A DNA stretch of 64,000 bases from Faecalicatena contorta (GTDB lineage: Bacteria > Bacillota > Clostridia > Lachnospirales > Lachnospiraceae): assembly GCF_039521745.1 (NCBI RefSeq), contig NZ_BAAACT010000190.1. The stretch is one strand, 5' to 3'. The position numbers and the translations under genes were made by a program. Below the pieces are notes generated by a model that made no database searches, was not told the origin of the DNA, and saw nothing but the letters and a program-made list of their open reading frames with translations. Below, one piece after another: positions 26,673 through 34,611 of the stretch; position 1 is the stretch's first letter; every line of letters begins with the position of its first letter.

Positions 26673-27409
26673 GATGCATGCCCTCCCTGATCTTTAAATT
26701 CTCCTAGCGGGAAGTATTTTATCATTTCCTCATTAATTCTCTGTGCACACTTTACCGGCGTCATATTCAGGTTGGTCGGGCATGGTGAAAGCAACTCGAC
26801 CAAACAGAACCCTTCCCCGTCCATGTGCTTTTCAAACGCCTTTTTGATATACTTTCTGCTGACAGTTATCCCCTTTGCATCAGCCATGCTTCCTCTTGCC
26901 AGGTATGCAATGTCCAGACCGGAAAAAGCATCCTCAATTTTAAATGGTTTTCCCCACTGGTCCGGATTCTTTCCGTGCGGTGTGGAGGTTGTAACCTGTC
27001 CCGGCAGGGAGGTCGGTGCGCACTGTCCGCCTGTCATGCCGAACAGGCTGTTATTGATCACAATGGTGATGATGTTGTCGTTTCGGATTCCTGCGTGCAT
27101 CATCTCCGCCATGCCAATCGCGTAGGCCGCCCCGTCCCCGAGATAAGCCAGAACCGGATTCTCTTTCCGCACTTTTTTAATTCCAATGGCAGTCGGAATC
27201 GGCCTTCCGTGTGCCGCCATAATGGTATCAAATCTCCAGGAATTAATATTCAAAGAGCCGCATGCCACATCCACCACCGTAATGAGTTTTTCACTTAGTT
27301 CCATTTCTTGTGCTACTTCTGCAATCAGCCTTACTGCCAGACCATGGCCGCAGCCCGGACAAAAGGCGCTGTGTGCAAATGTCACTGTTTCAGGAGCTAT
27401 CATCCGCAT
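26669..27409 (-). CDS. 2-oxoacid:ferredoxin oxidoreductase, beta (thiamine diphosphate) subunit
   Basis: A 246-residue subunit with the cluster/thiamine region FCPGCGHGLAVRL near residue 17 and the thiamine diphosphate-Mg motif GDGAAYAIGMAEM, followed by TIVINNSLFGMTGGQ. It forms the active site with the alpha subunit. It follows alpha with one base between the stop and start codons and overlaps gamma, giving tight coupling. The separate small subunits resemble the Kor/Vor type rather than the large single-chain pyruvate enzyme. Confidence 0.93.
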   Translation of the reverse strand: MRMIAPETVTFAHSAFCPGCGHGLAVRLIAEVAQEMELSEKLITVVDVACGSLNINSWRFDTIMAAHGRPIPTAIGIKKVRKENPVLAYLGDGAAYAIGMAEMMHAGIRNDNIITIVINNSLFGMTGGQCAPTSLPGQVTTSTPHGKNPDQWGKPFKIEDAFSGLDIAYLARGSMADAKGITVSRKYIKKAFEKHMDGEGFCLVELLSPCPTNLNMTPVKCAQRINEEMIKYFPLGEFKDQGGHAS

Positions 27410-27410
27410 C

Positions 27411-28463
27411 TTACATATCCTCCTTCTTCAGCCATTCTTCTATCTTTTCTATGATTCCCTCTGATTCCGGTATTTCAAATATAGATCCATAGTGTTCAAC
27501 CGGTACTTTGCCGTTTACTGCAAGCCTGATGTCATCTGTCATCTGCCCTAATATGTTGATCTCTACCGATAGGAACAGCTTTGCGTTTCCCGCCTTCTCA
27601 AATGCCTTTACCGGGAACGGCCACAAAGTAATTGGCCGGATCAGTCCTACTTTTAACCCTTTGCTACGCGCCATCTCCACCGTCTCCAGACATACCCTGG
27701 AGCTGATTCCGTAAGCGACCAGGACGATCTCTGCGTCCTCCACCTGGATGTTCTCATATCGCTGCTCAGTCTCTTCGATCTCTGTGTATTTATTCAGCAG
27801 GTAAGATTCATAATCAGGGTGTGTATAATAGACATTCTGTATTTTACGGTGCTCATCACCCTTTTTGCATCCCTTTACCGTCCAATCAAATTTGTCGATA
27901 TCATGTTCCTTGAACTCCGGTATCTCTACCGCCTCAATCATCTGTCCGATTGCCGCGTCGGAGGCAATCAGTACCGGGTGCCGGTATTTTTCAGCCAGGT
28001 CAAAGGATACTTCCATCAGGTCTGCATTCTCCTGCACGGAAGCCGGCGCCAGCACAATTGTCCGGTAATCGCCGTGTCCTCCGCCCCTAGTCATCTGCCA
28101 GTAATCCCCCTGTCCCTGGGAAATATCACCAAGGCCGGTTCCAATTCTCATGACATTGACAATGACTGCGGGCAGGTCAGCTGCTACCAGATAGGATATC
28201 CCCTCCTGCTTTAATGAAAATCCGGGGCCGGATGAAGTCGTCAAAGCCCGTGCTCCGGCGGCAGCCGCTCCCAGCACCATATTGATGCCGGAGAGCTCTG
28301 ATTCAGCCTGTACAAATTCACCTCCCACTTCTTCCATCCTCCAGGAAAGATACTCCAGTATCTCTGTCTGGGGAGTAATCGGATATCCGCTGTAAAAACG
28401 GCATCCGGCCGCCAGGGCCGCCTCGGCAAGAGCCTCATTTCCTTTTAATAATATCTTAGACAT
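27411..28463 (-). CDS. 2-oxoacid:ferredoxin oxidoreductase, alpha subunit
   Basis: A 350-residue alpha subunit with the substrate-side motif GYPITPQTEILEYLS near residue 25, and GSGPGFSLKQEG-like residues near 77 (seen as TSSGPGFSLKQEG). It pairs with the beta subunit to form the catalytic dimer. It is now the first intact gene of the operon. Twelve bases upstream lies the stop of a ferredoxin subunit gene that is cut off by the mobile element, so the native promoter is missing. Confidence 0.94.
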   Translation of the reverse strand: MSKILLKGNEALAEAALAAGCRFYSGYPITPQTEILEYLSWRMEEVGGEFVQAESELSGINMVLGAAAAGARALTTSSGPGFSLKQEGISYLVAADLPAVIVNVMRIGTGLGDISQGQGDYWQMTRGGGHGDYRTIVLAPASVQENADLMEVSFDLAEKYRHPVLIASDAAIGQMIEAVEIPEFKEHDIDKFDWTVKGCKKGDEHRKIQNVYYTHPDYESYLLNKYTEIEETEQRYENIQVEDAEIVLVAYGISSRVCLETVEMARSKGLKVGLIRPITLWPFPVKAFEKAGNAKLFLSVEINILGQMTDDIRLAVNGKVPVEHYGSIFEIPESEGIIEKIEEWLKKEDM

Positions 28464-28475
28464 AGTTTCCCTCCA

Positions 28476-28550
28476 CTATCGTATTTCAAACACATAATCC
28501 GGACATACCTTGTAACATATGCCGCATACTATACATTTACTTTCGTCCAC
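28476..28550 (-). pseudogene. Ferredoxin (delta) subunit gene, only the last 24 codons left
   Basis: Read on the minus strand these codons give VDESKCIVCGICYKVCPD and a few further residues, then TAG. The CxxCxxCxxxCP pattern is a 4Fe-4S site, as in the small delta subunit that precedes the alpha gene in Kor/Vor operons. The upstream part is absent: sequence to the right of 28550 belongs to topB on the other strand. This marks the left junction of the element remnant. Confidence 0.88.
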
Positions 28551-29027
28551 CTGCTTACCGCGGAATGGGAATCCAGACTAAAACAGGTGGAGCGCGGCGA
28601 GATCAGTGCGGAGGCTTTCATGGAAGGGATCGCCGATATGAGCCGGGCGCTTATCAAAGAACATACCGCACCGGAGGAACGGTTTGCCGGCCTGTTCCCC
28701 GACGCAAAAGGAACCCGGCGCGAGGCTGTCGGCACATGTCCCCGCTGCGGCGGCACTGTGTATGAGGGCAAAAAGGGATTTTTCTGTGAAAATCGGGACT
28801 GCTCCTTTGCCCTCTGGAAAGATAACAAATTCTTTACAGGTAAGAAGAAAGCCCTGACAAAAACCGTTGCGGCGGTCCTTCTGAAAGAGGGCCGCGTTTC
28901 TATGTCCGGGCTTTACAGCGAAAAAACGGGCCGGACCTATGACGCGGTTGTGGTGCTGGATGATACGGGCGGCAAGTATGTGAATTTCAAGCTGGAATTT
29001 CCGGCGAGGAAAGGCGGGCGCAAATGA
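28551..29027 (+). pseudogene. topB: DNA topoisomerase III, C-terminal fragment
   Basis: Only the last 158 codons of a roughly 700-residue TopB remain. The frame is open from the junction: LTAEWESRLKQVERGE continues into the C-terminal zinc-finger module CPRCGGTVYEGKKGFFCENR and a Toprim-associated tail. The catalytic tyrosine domain is missing, so it is not functional as a topoisomerase. Conjugative transposons of this type usually encode complete TopB next to their transfer genes. Its stop overlaps the next start. Confidence 0.9.
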
Positions 29028-29401
29028 GCGCCCCACCGGAAAGGGAACTGACACGATCCGAGCGAGCGGCGGTCCGCAGGCTGGTAACGAACCTGTGCGC
29101 CAACTATGACTGCCAGGATAAGCTCTGCCTTCCCCTGGACTGTCCCTGCTACATGCTGAATAAATGGTGGACCAGCGCGTTCTGCCGTTATTTCCGGGCG
29201 GCGGTGCTGCCTACGGAGCCAAAGCTGGAATCTGCCCTGACCGGTGAAGATACTTCTCTCAGGCAGAAGATATGCCCGGTCTGCGGAAAGGCTTACCTTC
29301 CGGTCACAAGCCAGGCGTATTGCTCCGATTATTGCCGGGCCTCTGCCAGACGGAAATCCGAGCGGGAACGGAAACGGCGCAGGCGGCAAAACAGGGGGTG
29401 A
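29024..29401 (+). CDS. Cysteine-rich VLP-domain protein of the element
   Basis: A 125-residue basic protein. The N-terminal half (TRSERAAVRRLVTNLCANYD, then CLPLDCPCYML) matches the cysteine-rich VLP family, usually found in conjugative elements. The C-terminal half has a CPVCGKAYLP...CSDYCR zinc-finger pattern and a very basic tail rich in arginine and lysine, suggesting nucleic-acid binding. It overlaps topB by four bases. Role in transfer is unknown. Confidence 0.8.
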   Translation: MSAPPERELTRSERAAVRRLVTNLCANYDCQDKLCLPLDCPCYMLNKWWTSAFCRYFRAAVLPTEPKLESALTGEDTSLRQKICPVCGKAYLPVTSQAYCSDYCRASARRKSERERKRRRRQNRG

Positions 29402-29403
29402 TG

Positions 29404-29516
29404 TGTCCGCAACTTAGCTCAATCAGGCCAGTGTTTTCAAGGGTTTTAAGGCCCTGTTTACGGGGCACCTATATTAGAATACTCCCGGCCTCTAAAATGG
29501 GGCTAAGTTGCGGACA
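29404..29516. repeat. 15-bp perfect inverted repeat enclosing 83 bases
   Basis: TGTCCGCAACTTAGC at 29404-29418 is exactly repeated in inverse at 29502-29516. The enclosed sequence has smaller hairpins, for example around CCCTGTTTACGGGG. The unit fills the gap between two accessory ORFs. It could be a miniature element, a recombination site or a structured leader RNA. Confidence 0.8.
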
Positions 29517-29517
29517 A

Positions 29518-29544
29518 AGGGCGCATTTTGGGCGCTCTATTTTT
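29518..29544 (+). terminator. Hairpin with T-run just before an accessory gene
   Basis: A 7-bp stem around GGCGC/GCGCT followed by ATTTTTATG, 17 bases before a GGAGGG site. It is one of several terminator-like hairpins placed directly before ribosome sites in this element. Confidence 0.55.
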
Positions 29545-29560
29545 ATGACAGTTTGGAGGG

Positions 29561-30085
29561 ATGCCTATAGAAAAAATACCGATTGTGCCGGAGATCATGC
29601 GGATCGATACCAGGACGCAGGCCATTGACATGCAGCAGATCGACAACCGGCGCTTCCTGTTCAATCCAAAGACCGGCGTGCTGGTCCTGGGCCGCCAGTA
29701 TCAGGAAACAAGTCTTGTAAATGCCAGCCATGCCGTGGAGCTGGCAGATGCGGGAATCACAAAAGATTTTGACGATTTTGTGCGGGGCTGGATCGGGACC
29801 GGCAGGAACTATCCCAAAGGGGTGATCCACTTTGCCCCATGTGTAGATTCCGGAAACATTTCTCTTTTTGACCGGGCTTTTGACACGCTGGAAATGTTCA
29901 GGGAAAACGGTGCTCTGGCCGGAACGGTGGTACGGGGCTTCGGGAGCCGGTGGGAACAGCCCTTATCTGCGATCCTTACGGATTTACAGAAAGAGGAACA
30001 AAAGCCCTCCCTCCGGCAGCAGCTAAGGAAAACGCCGGAGGGCAAAGCTGTCCGGCACAGGAAAGAAAACCAACAACAACGATAG
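29561..30085 (+). CDS. Element accessory protein with C-terminal SLRQQL motif
   Basis: A 174-residue protein of no named function. Residues 1-125 form a mixed alpha/beta domain (FNPKTGVLVLGRQYQETS, then AFDTLEMFRENGALAG). The C-terminal tail has KPSLRQQLRKTPEGK, a motif repeated in the next gene product and, loosely, in the relaxase. The ATG at 29561 directly abuts the GGAGGG site, so the true start may be slightly later. It is the first of four adjacent accessory ORFs. Confidence 0.7.
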   Translation: MPIEKIPIVPEIMRIDTRTQAIDMQQIDNRRFLFNPKTGVLVLGRQYQETSLVNASHAVELADAGITKDFDDFVRGWIGTGRNYPKGVIHFAPCVDSGNISLFDRAFDTLEMFRENGALAGTVVRGFGSRWEQPLSAILTDLQKEEQKPSLRQQLRKTPEGKAVRHRKENQQQR

Positions 30086-30096
30086 GAGGCGATTTT

Positions 30097-30729
30097 TTGA
30101 GTATCAACCATATTGAAACAGAGGACCTTCGCCGTATGGAGGGAAAAGGCGGCCTGATTTTGCAGGGCTGCGGCGGCGAGCTGCAGGAATGGCTTGACGG
30201 GATCAATGAAATGTTCACCGAGGCCGGTATTCTGAAAAACGGCGCGAAGTTCCAGGATATTTTTGCTTTTGAGTATAATGATTCTCCCTGTCTGCTCTAT
30301 CCCTTTGAGGGTGTGGACCTGGAGATTGGGAAACTTGCCATGTGGCGTTTGCAGACCCATGAGACTTTCGGTGGCACATGGCTCTCTGATTTTGTCCCCA
30401 ACCGTCTGGGCGGGTTTATCGGGGAACCGGCGCCGGAGCCGGAAAAGCCGGACTGCGCGCTGATCGGGCAGGACGGCAATATTTTTAACCTGGTGGGGAT
30501 CGCTGAGCGCACTTTGCGGGAGCATGGGCTTACAGACCAGGCAAAGGAAATGAAGGACCGGGTATTTGCTTCCGGCAGCTATGGCGAGGCGCTTTGTATC
30601 ATCGGCGAGTATGTGAATATCACAGATACGGAGCCGGAACAAAGGCCCTCCCTACGGCAGCAGCTTAAAGAAACGAAAACAGCGGAACCGTCTGCCCGGC
30701 TAAAACCGGAAAAGCAGCAGGAACGATAA
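30097..30729 (+). CDS. Element accessory protein, second SLRQQL-tail protein
   Basis: The frame is open from 29950, but the best start is the TTG at 30097, which follows AGGAGG at good spacing and gives 210 residues (LSINHIETEDLRRMEGKGG). The N-terminal part has ILQGCGGELQEWLDGINEMF, and the middle has DCALIGQDGNIFNLVGIAER followed by a helical stretch to residue 180. The tail RPSLRQQLKETKT repeats the motif of the upstream protein. Such proteins are common in clostridial conjugative elements; their function is unknown. Confidence 0.75.
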   Translation: MSINHIETEDLRRMEGKGGLILQGCGGELQEWLDGINEMFTEAGILKNGAKFQDIFAFEYNDSPCLLYPFEGVDLEIGKLAMWRLQTHETFGGTWLSDFVPNRLGGFIGEPAPEPEKPDCALIGQDGNIFNLVGIAERTLREHGLTDQAKEMKDRVFASGSYGEALCIIGEYVNITDTEPEQRPSLRQQLKETKTAEPSARLKPEKQQER

Positions 30730-30741
30730 CAGGAGGTGCCG

Positions 30742-31674
30742 ATGGAAAAAGAAAAGACTTACGGTGTATGGGCGGTGCGCAGCGCCGCTTCAATCTTTGG
30801 GCGGGCGGAAAGCTGGTGCAAGGAGGCCGGCAGGCCCCTTGAATTTGCCTCCCAGGAGACAGCCGAGGCTTACGCGAAGGAGTGTAACAGCCGCACGACT
30901 GCCAACGTCCACTATTTTGTAAAGGAAAAGGAACCGGAACCGGGTGCTGTCCGAAAGGACGGAACACAGCCGGACAGAGCTGCCCGCGCCCATGAGGAAC
31001 AGACGCCCCGAAACGCGGCGGTGGAAAAACTGAATGAGATTCCCGGCAGGCAGCTTTCCAAAGAGCCGGACCCTTTGGTGGAAATCCGTTCCGCGGTACA
31101 CAGCAATTATGCCGGCATGGTCGCCATGCTTGCGGCAGACAACCGGGTCTATCTGGGTCGCGAGGAACGATATCACTATCAGGACGGGCTTACCTCCTAT
31201 TACGATAACGGCGACGGCTCCCTATGTTTTGTCACAGACCGGGCGGATATGTATTATTTCCTCTACGGTGAGGGCTGGGCCCATTCTCAGGCGGAAATGC
31301 TGGAGCGTGGGCTTACATCGGATCAGTATGCGGAGTTTGCCCGGCTGCAAAACGGCGTTCTCCGGCAGTTTGAAGCACAGCGGGAAATCCTGTTCGCCGG
31401 GCAGCCCTTCCAGCCGCCCGAAAGCTATCTGCGGAACGCGGAGCTTTACGAGGAAGGACAGACCGGCAATTATAATATGCTGGACGGCAGGCTGAACAAC
31501 GAGCCCCCGGTGAAGCCGGACCTGACGGACGGCCAGACCCACGAGGAAATCCGAGAGCTTGCCCCGGAGACCTTGCCGGAAGAAAAGCCCTCTGTCCTGG
31601 ACCGCCTGAAATCCGAGCGCCCGGAGCATGAGGCAAGGCAGATCACACCGCCTGTCCCGGAAAGGGGGCTTTGA
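30742..31674 (+). CDS. Element accessory protein, hydrophilic, 310 residues
   Basis: It starts at the ATG at 30742 after an AGGAGG site. Residues 1-60 contain a small domain (GVWAVRSAASIFGRAESWCK). A charged linker, a central domain with many aromatic residues (HYQDGLTSYYDNGDGSLCFV, then GLTSDQYAEFARLQNG) and a proline-rich tail with KPSVLDRLKSERPEH follow. The tail resembles the SLRQQL tails upstream. No catalytic motif was seen. The stop overlaps the next gene's start region. Confidence 0.7.
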   Translation: MEKEKTYGVWAVRSAASIFGRAESWCKEAGRPLEFASQETAEAYAKECNSRTTANVHYFVKEKEPEPGAVRKDGTQPDRAARAHEEQTPRNAAVEKLNEIPGRQLSKEPDPLVEIRSAVHSNYAGMVAMLAADNRVYLGREERYHYQDGLTSYYDNGDGSLCFVTDRADMYYFLYGEGWAHSQAEMLERGLTSDQYAEFARLQNGVLRQFEAQREILFAGQPFQPPESYLRNAELYEEGQTGNYNMLDGRLNNEPPVKPDLTDGQTHEEIRELAPETLPEEKPSVLDRLKSERPEHEARQITPPVPERGL

Positions 31675-31676
31675 GT

Positions 31677-32375
31677 ATGGGGACCAAATTTGAAGGCGTA
31701 GACATACTGGACTTTCTGGAGCAGGTCGTAGAACTGCATACACAGCATTATAAAGAAGATTTTGACGTGGATAAAGAACTGATCCAAAAGGTGGCCTTAT
31801 CAGGAGAACCGGAGGAGCGGCGCCTTCTCTGGATGTCACGGCCCTGCGGCACCTATTGTTTGAGCGAGCGGGAGGTGTATCTACAGGAAAGCAATGAAAA
31901 TAAAGTGTGGATGTTCTACCATGAGCAGACGAATGACCCGATTTTAGCTTATGCCCTTACATTGGATGGTTTGCAGGATGGAAAAGTGACCGGCACCATC
32001 TACCCTCTGGATTACCCTTCCCATGTGGAGCGGGTGAAATCACTGTCCTGTCCCATTGACCGGGTAACGGTGACATTCGAGGACGGCGTACAGTTTACCT
32101 TGCCCTATCAGTCCCGGAGACGGCAGATCAATGAGCTTATGCCGGAGCACGGCACGCCAAAATCCATGCAGTACGCGCCGGAAAGCGAGCGGGAGCTGGC
32201 GGTGATCCTGCGCCGGGAACGGCTGAAACGGGATTACCATGCAAAGCCGGGCAATGTTCAGGAATACATGGAAAAATTAAAAAAGGCGTCCATGCGCGGC
32301 AGGCTCAAAGAGGCCCAGGCCGCCGTCGCTGCTCCCGGTAGAGGCGCACCCCATAAAGGCGGGCTGGACCGATGA
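31677..32375 (+). CDS. Element accessory protein of unknown function
   Basis: The start is placed at the ATG at 31677 (MGTKFEGVDILDFL), though an in-frame TTG at 31671 is also possible. It has 232 residues. The N-terminal half resembles small antirestriction or adaptor-like domains without clear homology (VVELHTQHYKEDFDVDKELI). The C-terminal 60 residues are strongly basic and helical (RRERLKRDYHAKPGNVQEYM). It overlaps mobC by four bases, which ties it to the mobilisation functions. Confidence 0.65.
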   Translation: MGTKFEGVDILDFLEQVVELHTQHYKEDFDVDKELIQKVALSGEPEERRLLWMSRPCGTYCLSEREVYLQESNENKVWMFYHEQTNDPILAYALTLDGLQDGKVTGTIYPLDYPSHVERVKSLSCPIDRVTVTFEDGVQFTLPYQSRRRQINELMPEHGTPKSMQYAPESERELAVILRRERLKRDYHAKPGNVQEYMEKLKKASMRGRLKEAQAAVAAPGRGAPHKGGLDR

Positions 32376-32716
32376 AGGGCGGACGGGATAAGCGGTCTGT
32401 CCGTGTGGAGTTTGTTCTGACCGAGGCGGAGGCTGCTTTGATAAAAGAGCGCATGGCAGAGCTGGGGATCACCAACCTTTCCGCTTATCTCCGCAAAATG
32501 GCGGTGGACGGTTACATCATTCACCTGGATATGGGCGACATTCAGGAAATGATACGCCTCCTTCGTATCTGCTCCAACAACTTAAACCAGTACACCCGGC
32601 GTGCCAATGAAACCGGCAGCGTTTATGCTGCGGATGTGGAAGATCTGCGTACCCGGCTGGATGACCTGTGGAATGGCATGGATAAGCTGCTCCGGGGATT
32701 TGCAAACATTTCGTAA
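32372..32716 (+). CDS. mobC: MobC-like relaxosome accessory protein
   Basis: A 114-residue DNA-binding accessory protein. It has an N-terminal ribbon-helix-helix-like part (RSVRVEFVLTEAEAALIKER), then ITNLSAYLRKMAVDG and RICSNNLNQYTRRANE, which define the MobC family. These proteins open oriT for the relaxase. The relaxase gene lies 2.9 kb downstream, with five genes between them. Start overlaps the upstream stop. Confidence 0.85.
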   Translation: MKGGRDKRSVRVEFVLTEAEAALIKERMAELGITNLSAYLRKMAVDGYIIHLDMGDIQEMIRLLRICSNNLNQYTRRANETGSVYAADVEDLRTRLDDLWNGMDKLLRGFANIS

Positions 32717-32812
32717 ACGGTGAAAATAGCCGTTGCTTTCCGGGAACCGGCACGGTAGAATTTTGGCAGAGCAGAGGGATATGATATTTTCCCGTGGAAG
32801 GAGGCTTGACCT

Positions 32813-33103
32813 ATGCGTCTGATATTCAAACTGTTGGCGTTTCCCTTTGTCCTGGTTACGGGGTTTCTTTATCTGGTGTGCAAGTTCCTGGTGATCGCAT
32901 CCGGCGCGGTGCTGGGGATTTTATCAGGCATTGTATTTCTGGCGTCGCTGGTGCTGTTCTTTACTGCCGGAGTGTGGGCCGGGCTTGCATGGCTGGTACT
33001 CGCGTTTCTGATAAGCCCCTACGGTCTGCCAATGGCGGCGGCCTGGCTGGTCGGGATGATCGGCGGCGCAAACCACGCACTCAAAGATTTTGTATTTGGA
33101 TAA
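32813..33103 (+). CDS. CD1845-type small membrane protein
   Basis: A 96-residue, almost entirely hydrophobic protein with three membrane helices and a short cytosolic tail. The sequence start MRLIFKLLAFPFVLVTGF and length match small membrane proteins conserved in clostridial conjugative elements (CD1845 type). A GAAGGAGG site precedes the ATG. A strong terminator follows seven bases after the stop. Role in transfer or exclusion is unknown. Confidence 0.75.
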   Translation: MRLIFKLLAFPFVLVTGFLYLVCKFLVIASGAVLGILSGIVFLASLVLFFTAGVWAGLAWLVLAFLISPYGLPMAAAWLVGMIGGANHALKDFVFG

Positions 33104-33109
33104 ACTTAC

Positions 33110-33140
33110 GGGCGGGGCATTTTCAGTGTCCCGCCCTCTT
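33110..33140 (+). terminator. Intrinsic terminator after the CD1845-type gene
   Basis: The 7-bp G/C stem GGGCGGG with CCCGCCC (33130-33136), 13-base loop, followed by TCTTTTTC. Confidence 0.85.
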
Positions 33141-33152
33141 TTTCACTATTCG

Positions 33153-33177
33153 AGGCTGTCTTACAAGGCAGCTTTTT
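33153..33177 (+). terminator. GGCTGTC/GGCAGC hairpin before the DUF3849 gene
   Basis: A 9-bp stem including G-U pairs, followed by TTTTTCTATTTT and then GGAGGG before the ATG. A sister hairpin lies at 35589-35612 before the relaxase gene. It may act as an attenuator. Confidence 0.55.
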
Positions 33178-33195
33178 CTATTTTGGAGGGATCAA

Positions 33196-33705
33196 ATGAA
33201 AGACACAACACAGCTATATATCTATCCGGCTTCCTATGCGCATGAGCATGGAGAGCTGGAACAATACCGCGCTTCCTATAAGGCAAATATCGCCTGTAAG
33301 GAGGCAATCGAACAGGCCATTGCCGATCACTACCGGGATAACCGCCTCGGCACGGAGGCAGTACATCAGGTTTTGGAACAGTTCGGCTATGACCGGATGT
33401 TTTATGTTCTTGCCAACACGGTCCGGCAAAAAGATTGGGACGGGCGCATTTCCCGCGATAATAAAGCCTGGGCGAAAACCATTCCGGTCTACGAGAACCC
33501 GGACGGCTTCGGCCAAGATCGGAATGTTTACTTTGTGGTGGACCGCAGCCACCCCGGACTTGTCGATCTCTTTCTTACGCAGGCCCGGCTCGATTATACA
33601 AAGGAACATGGGAAAAAAGTCTCGATCCGCGAAAGCATAAAACAGAATACAGAGCGGACGGCAGCCGTACATACACCAATAAAACGGAAAGAGCCGGAAC
33701 GGTAA
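33196..33705 (+). CDS. DUF3849 family protein
   Basis: A 169-residue protein starting YIYPASYAHEHGELEQYRAS after a short leader, the hallmark of DUF3849, with YFVVDRSHPGLVDLFLTQAR at the C-terminal side. These proteins are found in conjugative elements and are often fused to other antirestriction-type domains; function unknown. The ATG at 33196 follows GGAGGG. The tail is basic. Confidence 0.8.
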   Translation: MKDTTQLYIYPASYAHEHGELEQYRASYKANIACKEAIEQAIADHYRDNRLGTEAVHQVLEQFGYDRMFYVLANTVRQKDWDGRISRDNKAWAKTIPVYENPDGFGQDRNVYFVVDRSHPGLVDLFLTQARLDYTKEHGKKVSIRESIKQNTERTAAVHTPIKRKEPER

Positions 33706-33846
33706 AACATTTCCAAATTTGAACAAAACAGATACTTTCCCTCTTGCTTCGTGCAGTTCAAAAAACGATTATTTCTAAATACGCTCAAAACCATTGTGTT
33801 TTCTCTTACTTTGCGTTATAATAAAAACAAAAAAGGAGGCTATGCA

Positions 33847-34611
33847 ATGGAACTATACAAAGAACTTGCCGCTTTGCGCTGTTTTACACACGATGATATG
33901 GTGCAGCTCGCCGGATCAGAAAGCTCCGCTGTATGGCAGATAAAGAGTTATCTGCAAAAAGGATATATCGAGCGTGTGCGCCGCAATCTGTACGCGGTCA
34001 TCAGCATGGAAACCGGACAGGCGATCCCGAACCGCTACCAGATAGCTTCCCGCGTGACAGATGACGCCTGTGTGTCCCACCACAGCGCCTTTGAATACTA
34101 CGGATATGCGAACCAGGTTTTTTATGATGTGTACTTCACCACCCAAAAGCGCGTCCGCCCGTTCTCTTATGACGGCGTAAATTACTGTCCGATGGCCTGG
34201 CGGGGAAATGCGGACATCATAAAAACAGACACCGGCATCCGCGTGACTTCTTTAGAGCGGACCGTGATAGACAGTATAGCGGATTTTGAAAAGATCGGAG
34301 GCCTGGAAGAATTGCTGCGCTGCCTTCTCCTGATTCCTTCGCTTGATTGTAACAAACTGCTTGACGCGCTGGAACTGTATGGCCGGGCGCAGCTCTATCA
34401 AAAGACCGGATATATTCTTGAAGCATGGAAAGAGGAACTGTCTTTACCGGAAACGTTTTTTGCGGAATGTGAAAAACGATCTTCTGCCAGTAAAACCTAT
34501 CTCTTTGAAAAGCAGGGCGATTTTGTCCTTCATAACAGATGGAAACTGTTTGCTCCAAAAGATTTGAAAACGATCATAAATAAGGGGGTAACTGATTATG
34601 ATGCGCTTTGA
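33847..34611 (+). CDS. AbiEi-like antitoxin of a type IV toxin-antitoxin pair
   Basis: A 254-residue protein. The N-terminal winged helix (residues 1-55, with SSAVWQIKSYLQKGYIERVR) and following DACVSHHSAFEYYG near residue 80 fit AbiEi antitoxins, which repress their own operon and counteract the nucleotidyltransferase toxin. The ATG at 33847 follows AAAGGAGG; an earlier in-frame ATG at 33751 lacks a site. It overlaps the toxin gene by 14 bases. The pair probably stabilises the element or blocks phages. Confidence 0.85.
   Translation: MELYKELAALRCFTHDDMVQLAGSESSAVWQIKSYLQKGYIERVRRNLYAVISMETGQAIPNRYQIASRVTDDACVSHHSAFEYYGYANQVFYDVYFTTQKRVRPFSYDGVNYCPMAWRGNADIIKTDTGIRVTSLERTVIDSIADFEKIGGLEELLRCLLLIPSLDCNKLLDALELYGRAQLYQKTGYILEAWKEELSLPETFFAECEKRSSASKTYLFEKQGDFVLHNRWKLFAPKDLKTIINKGVTDYDAL

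Noticed and set aside
32717..32812. oriT directly after mobC
   Set aside because: Only a weak CCGGGAACCGG inverted motif is present. The region after the relaxase gene is a better candidate.
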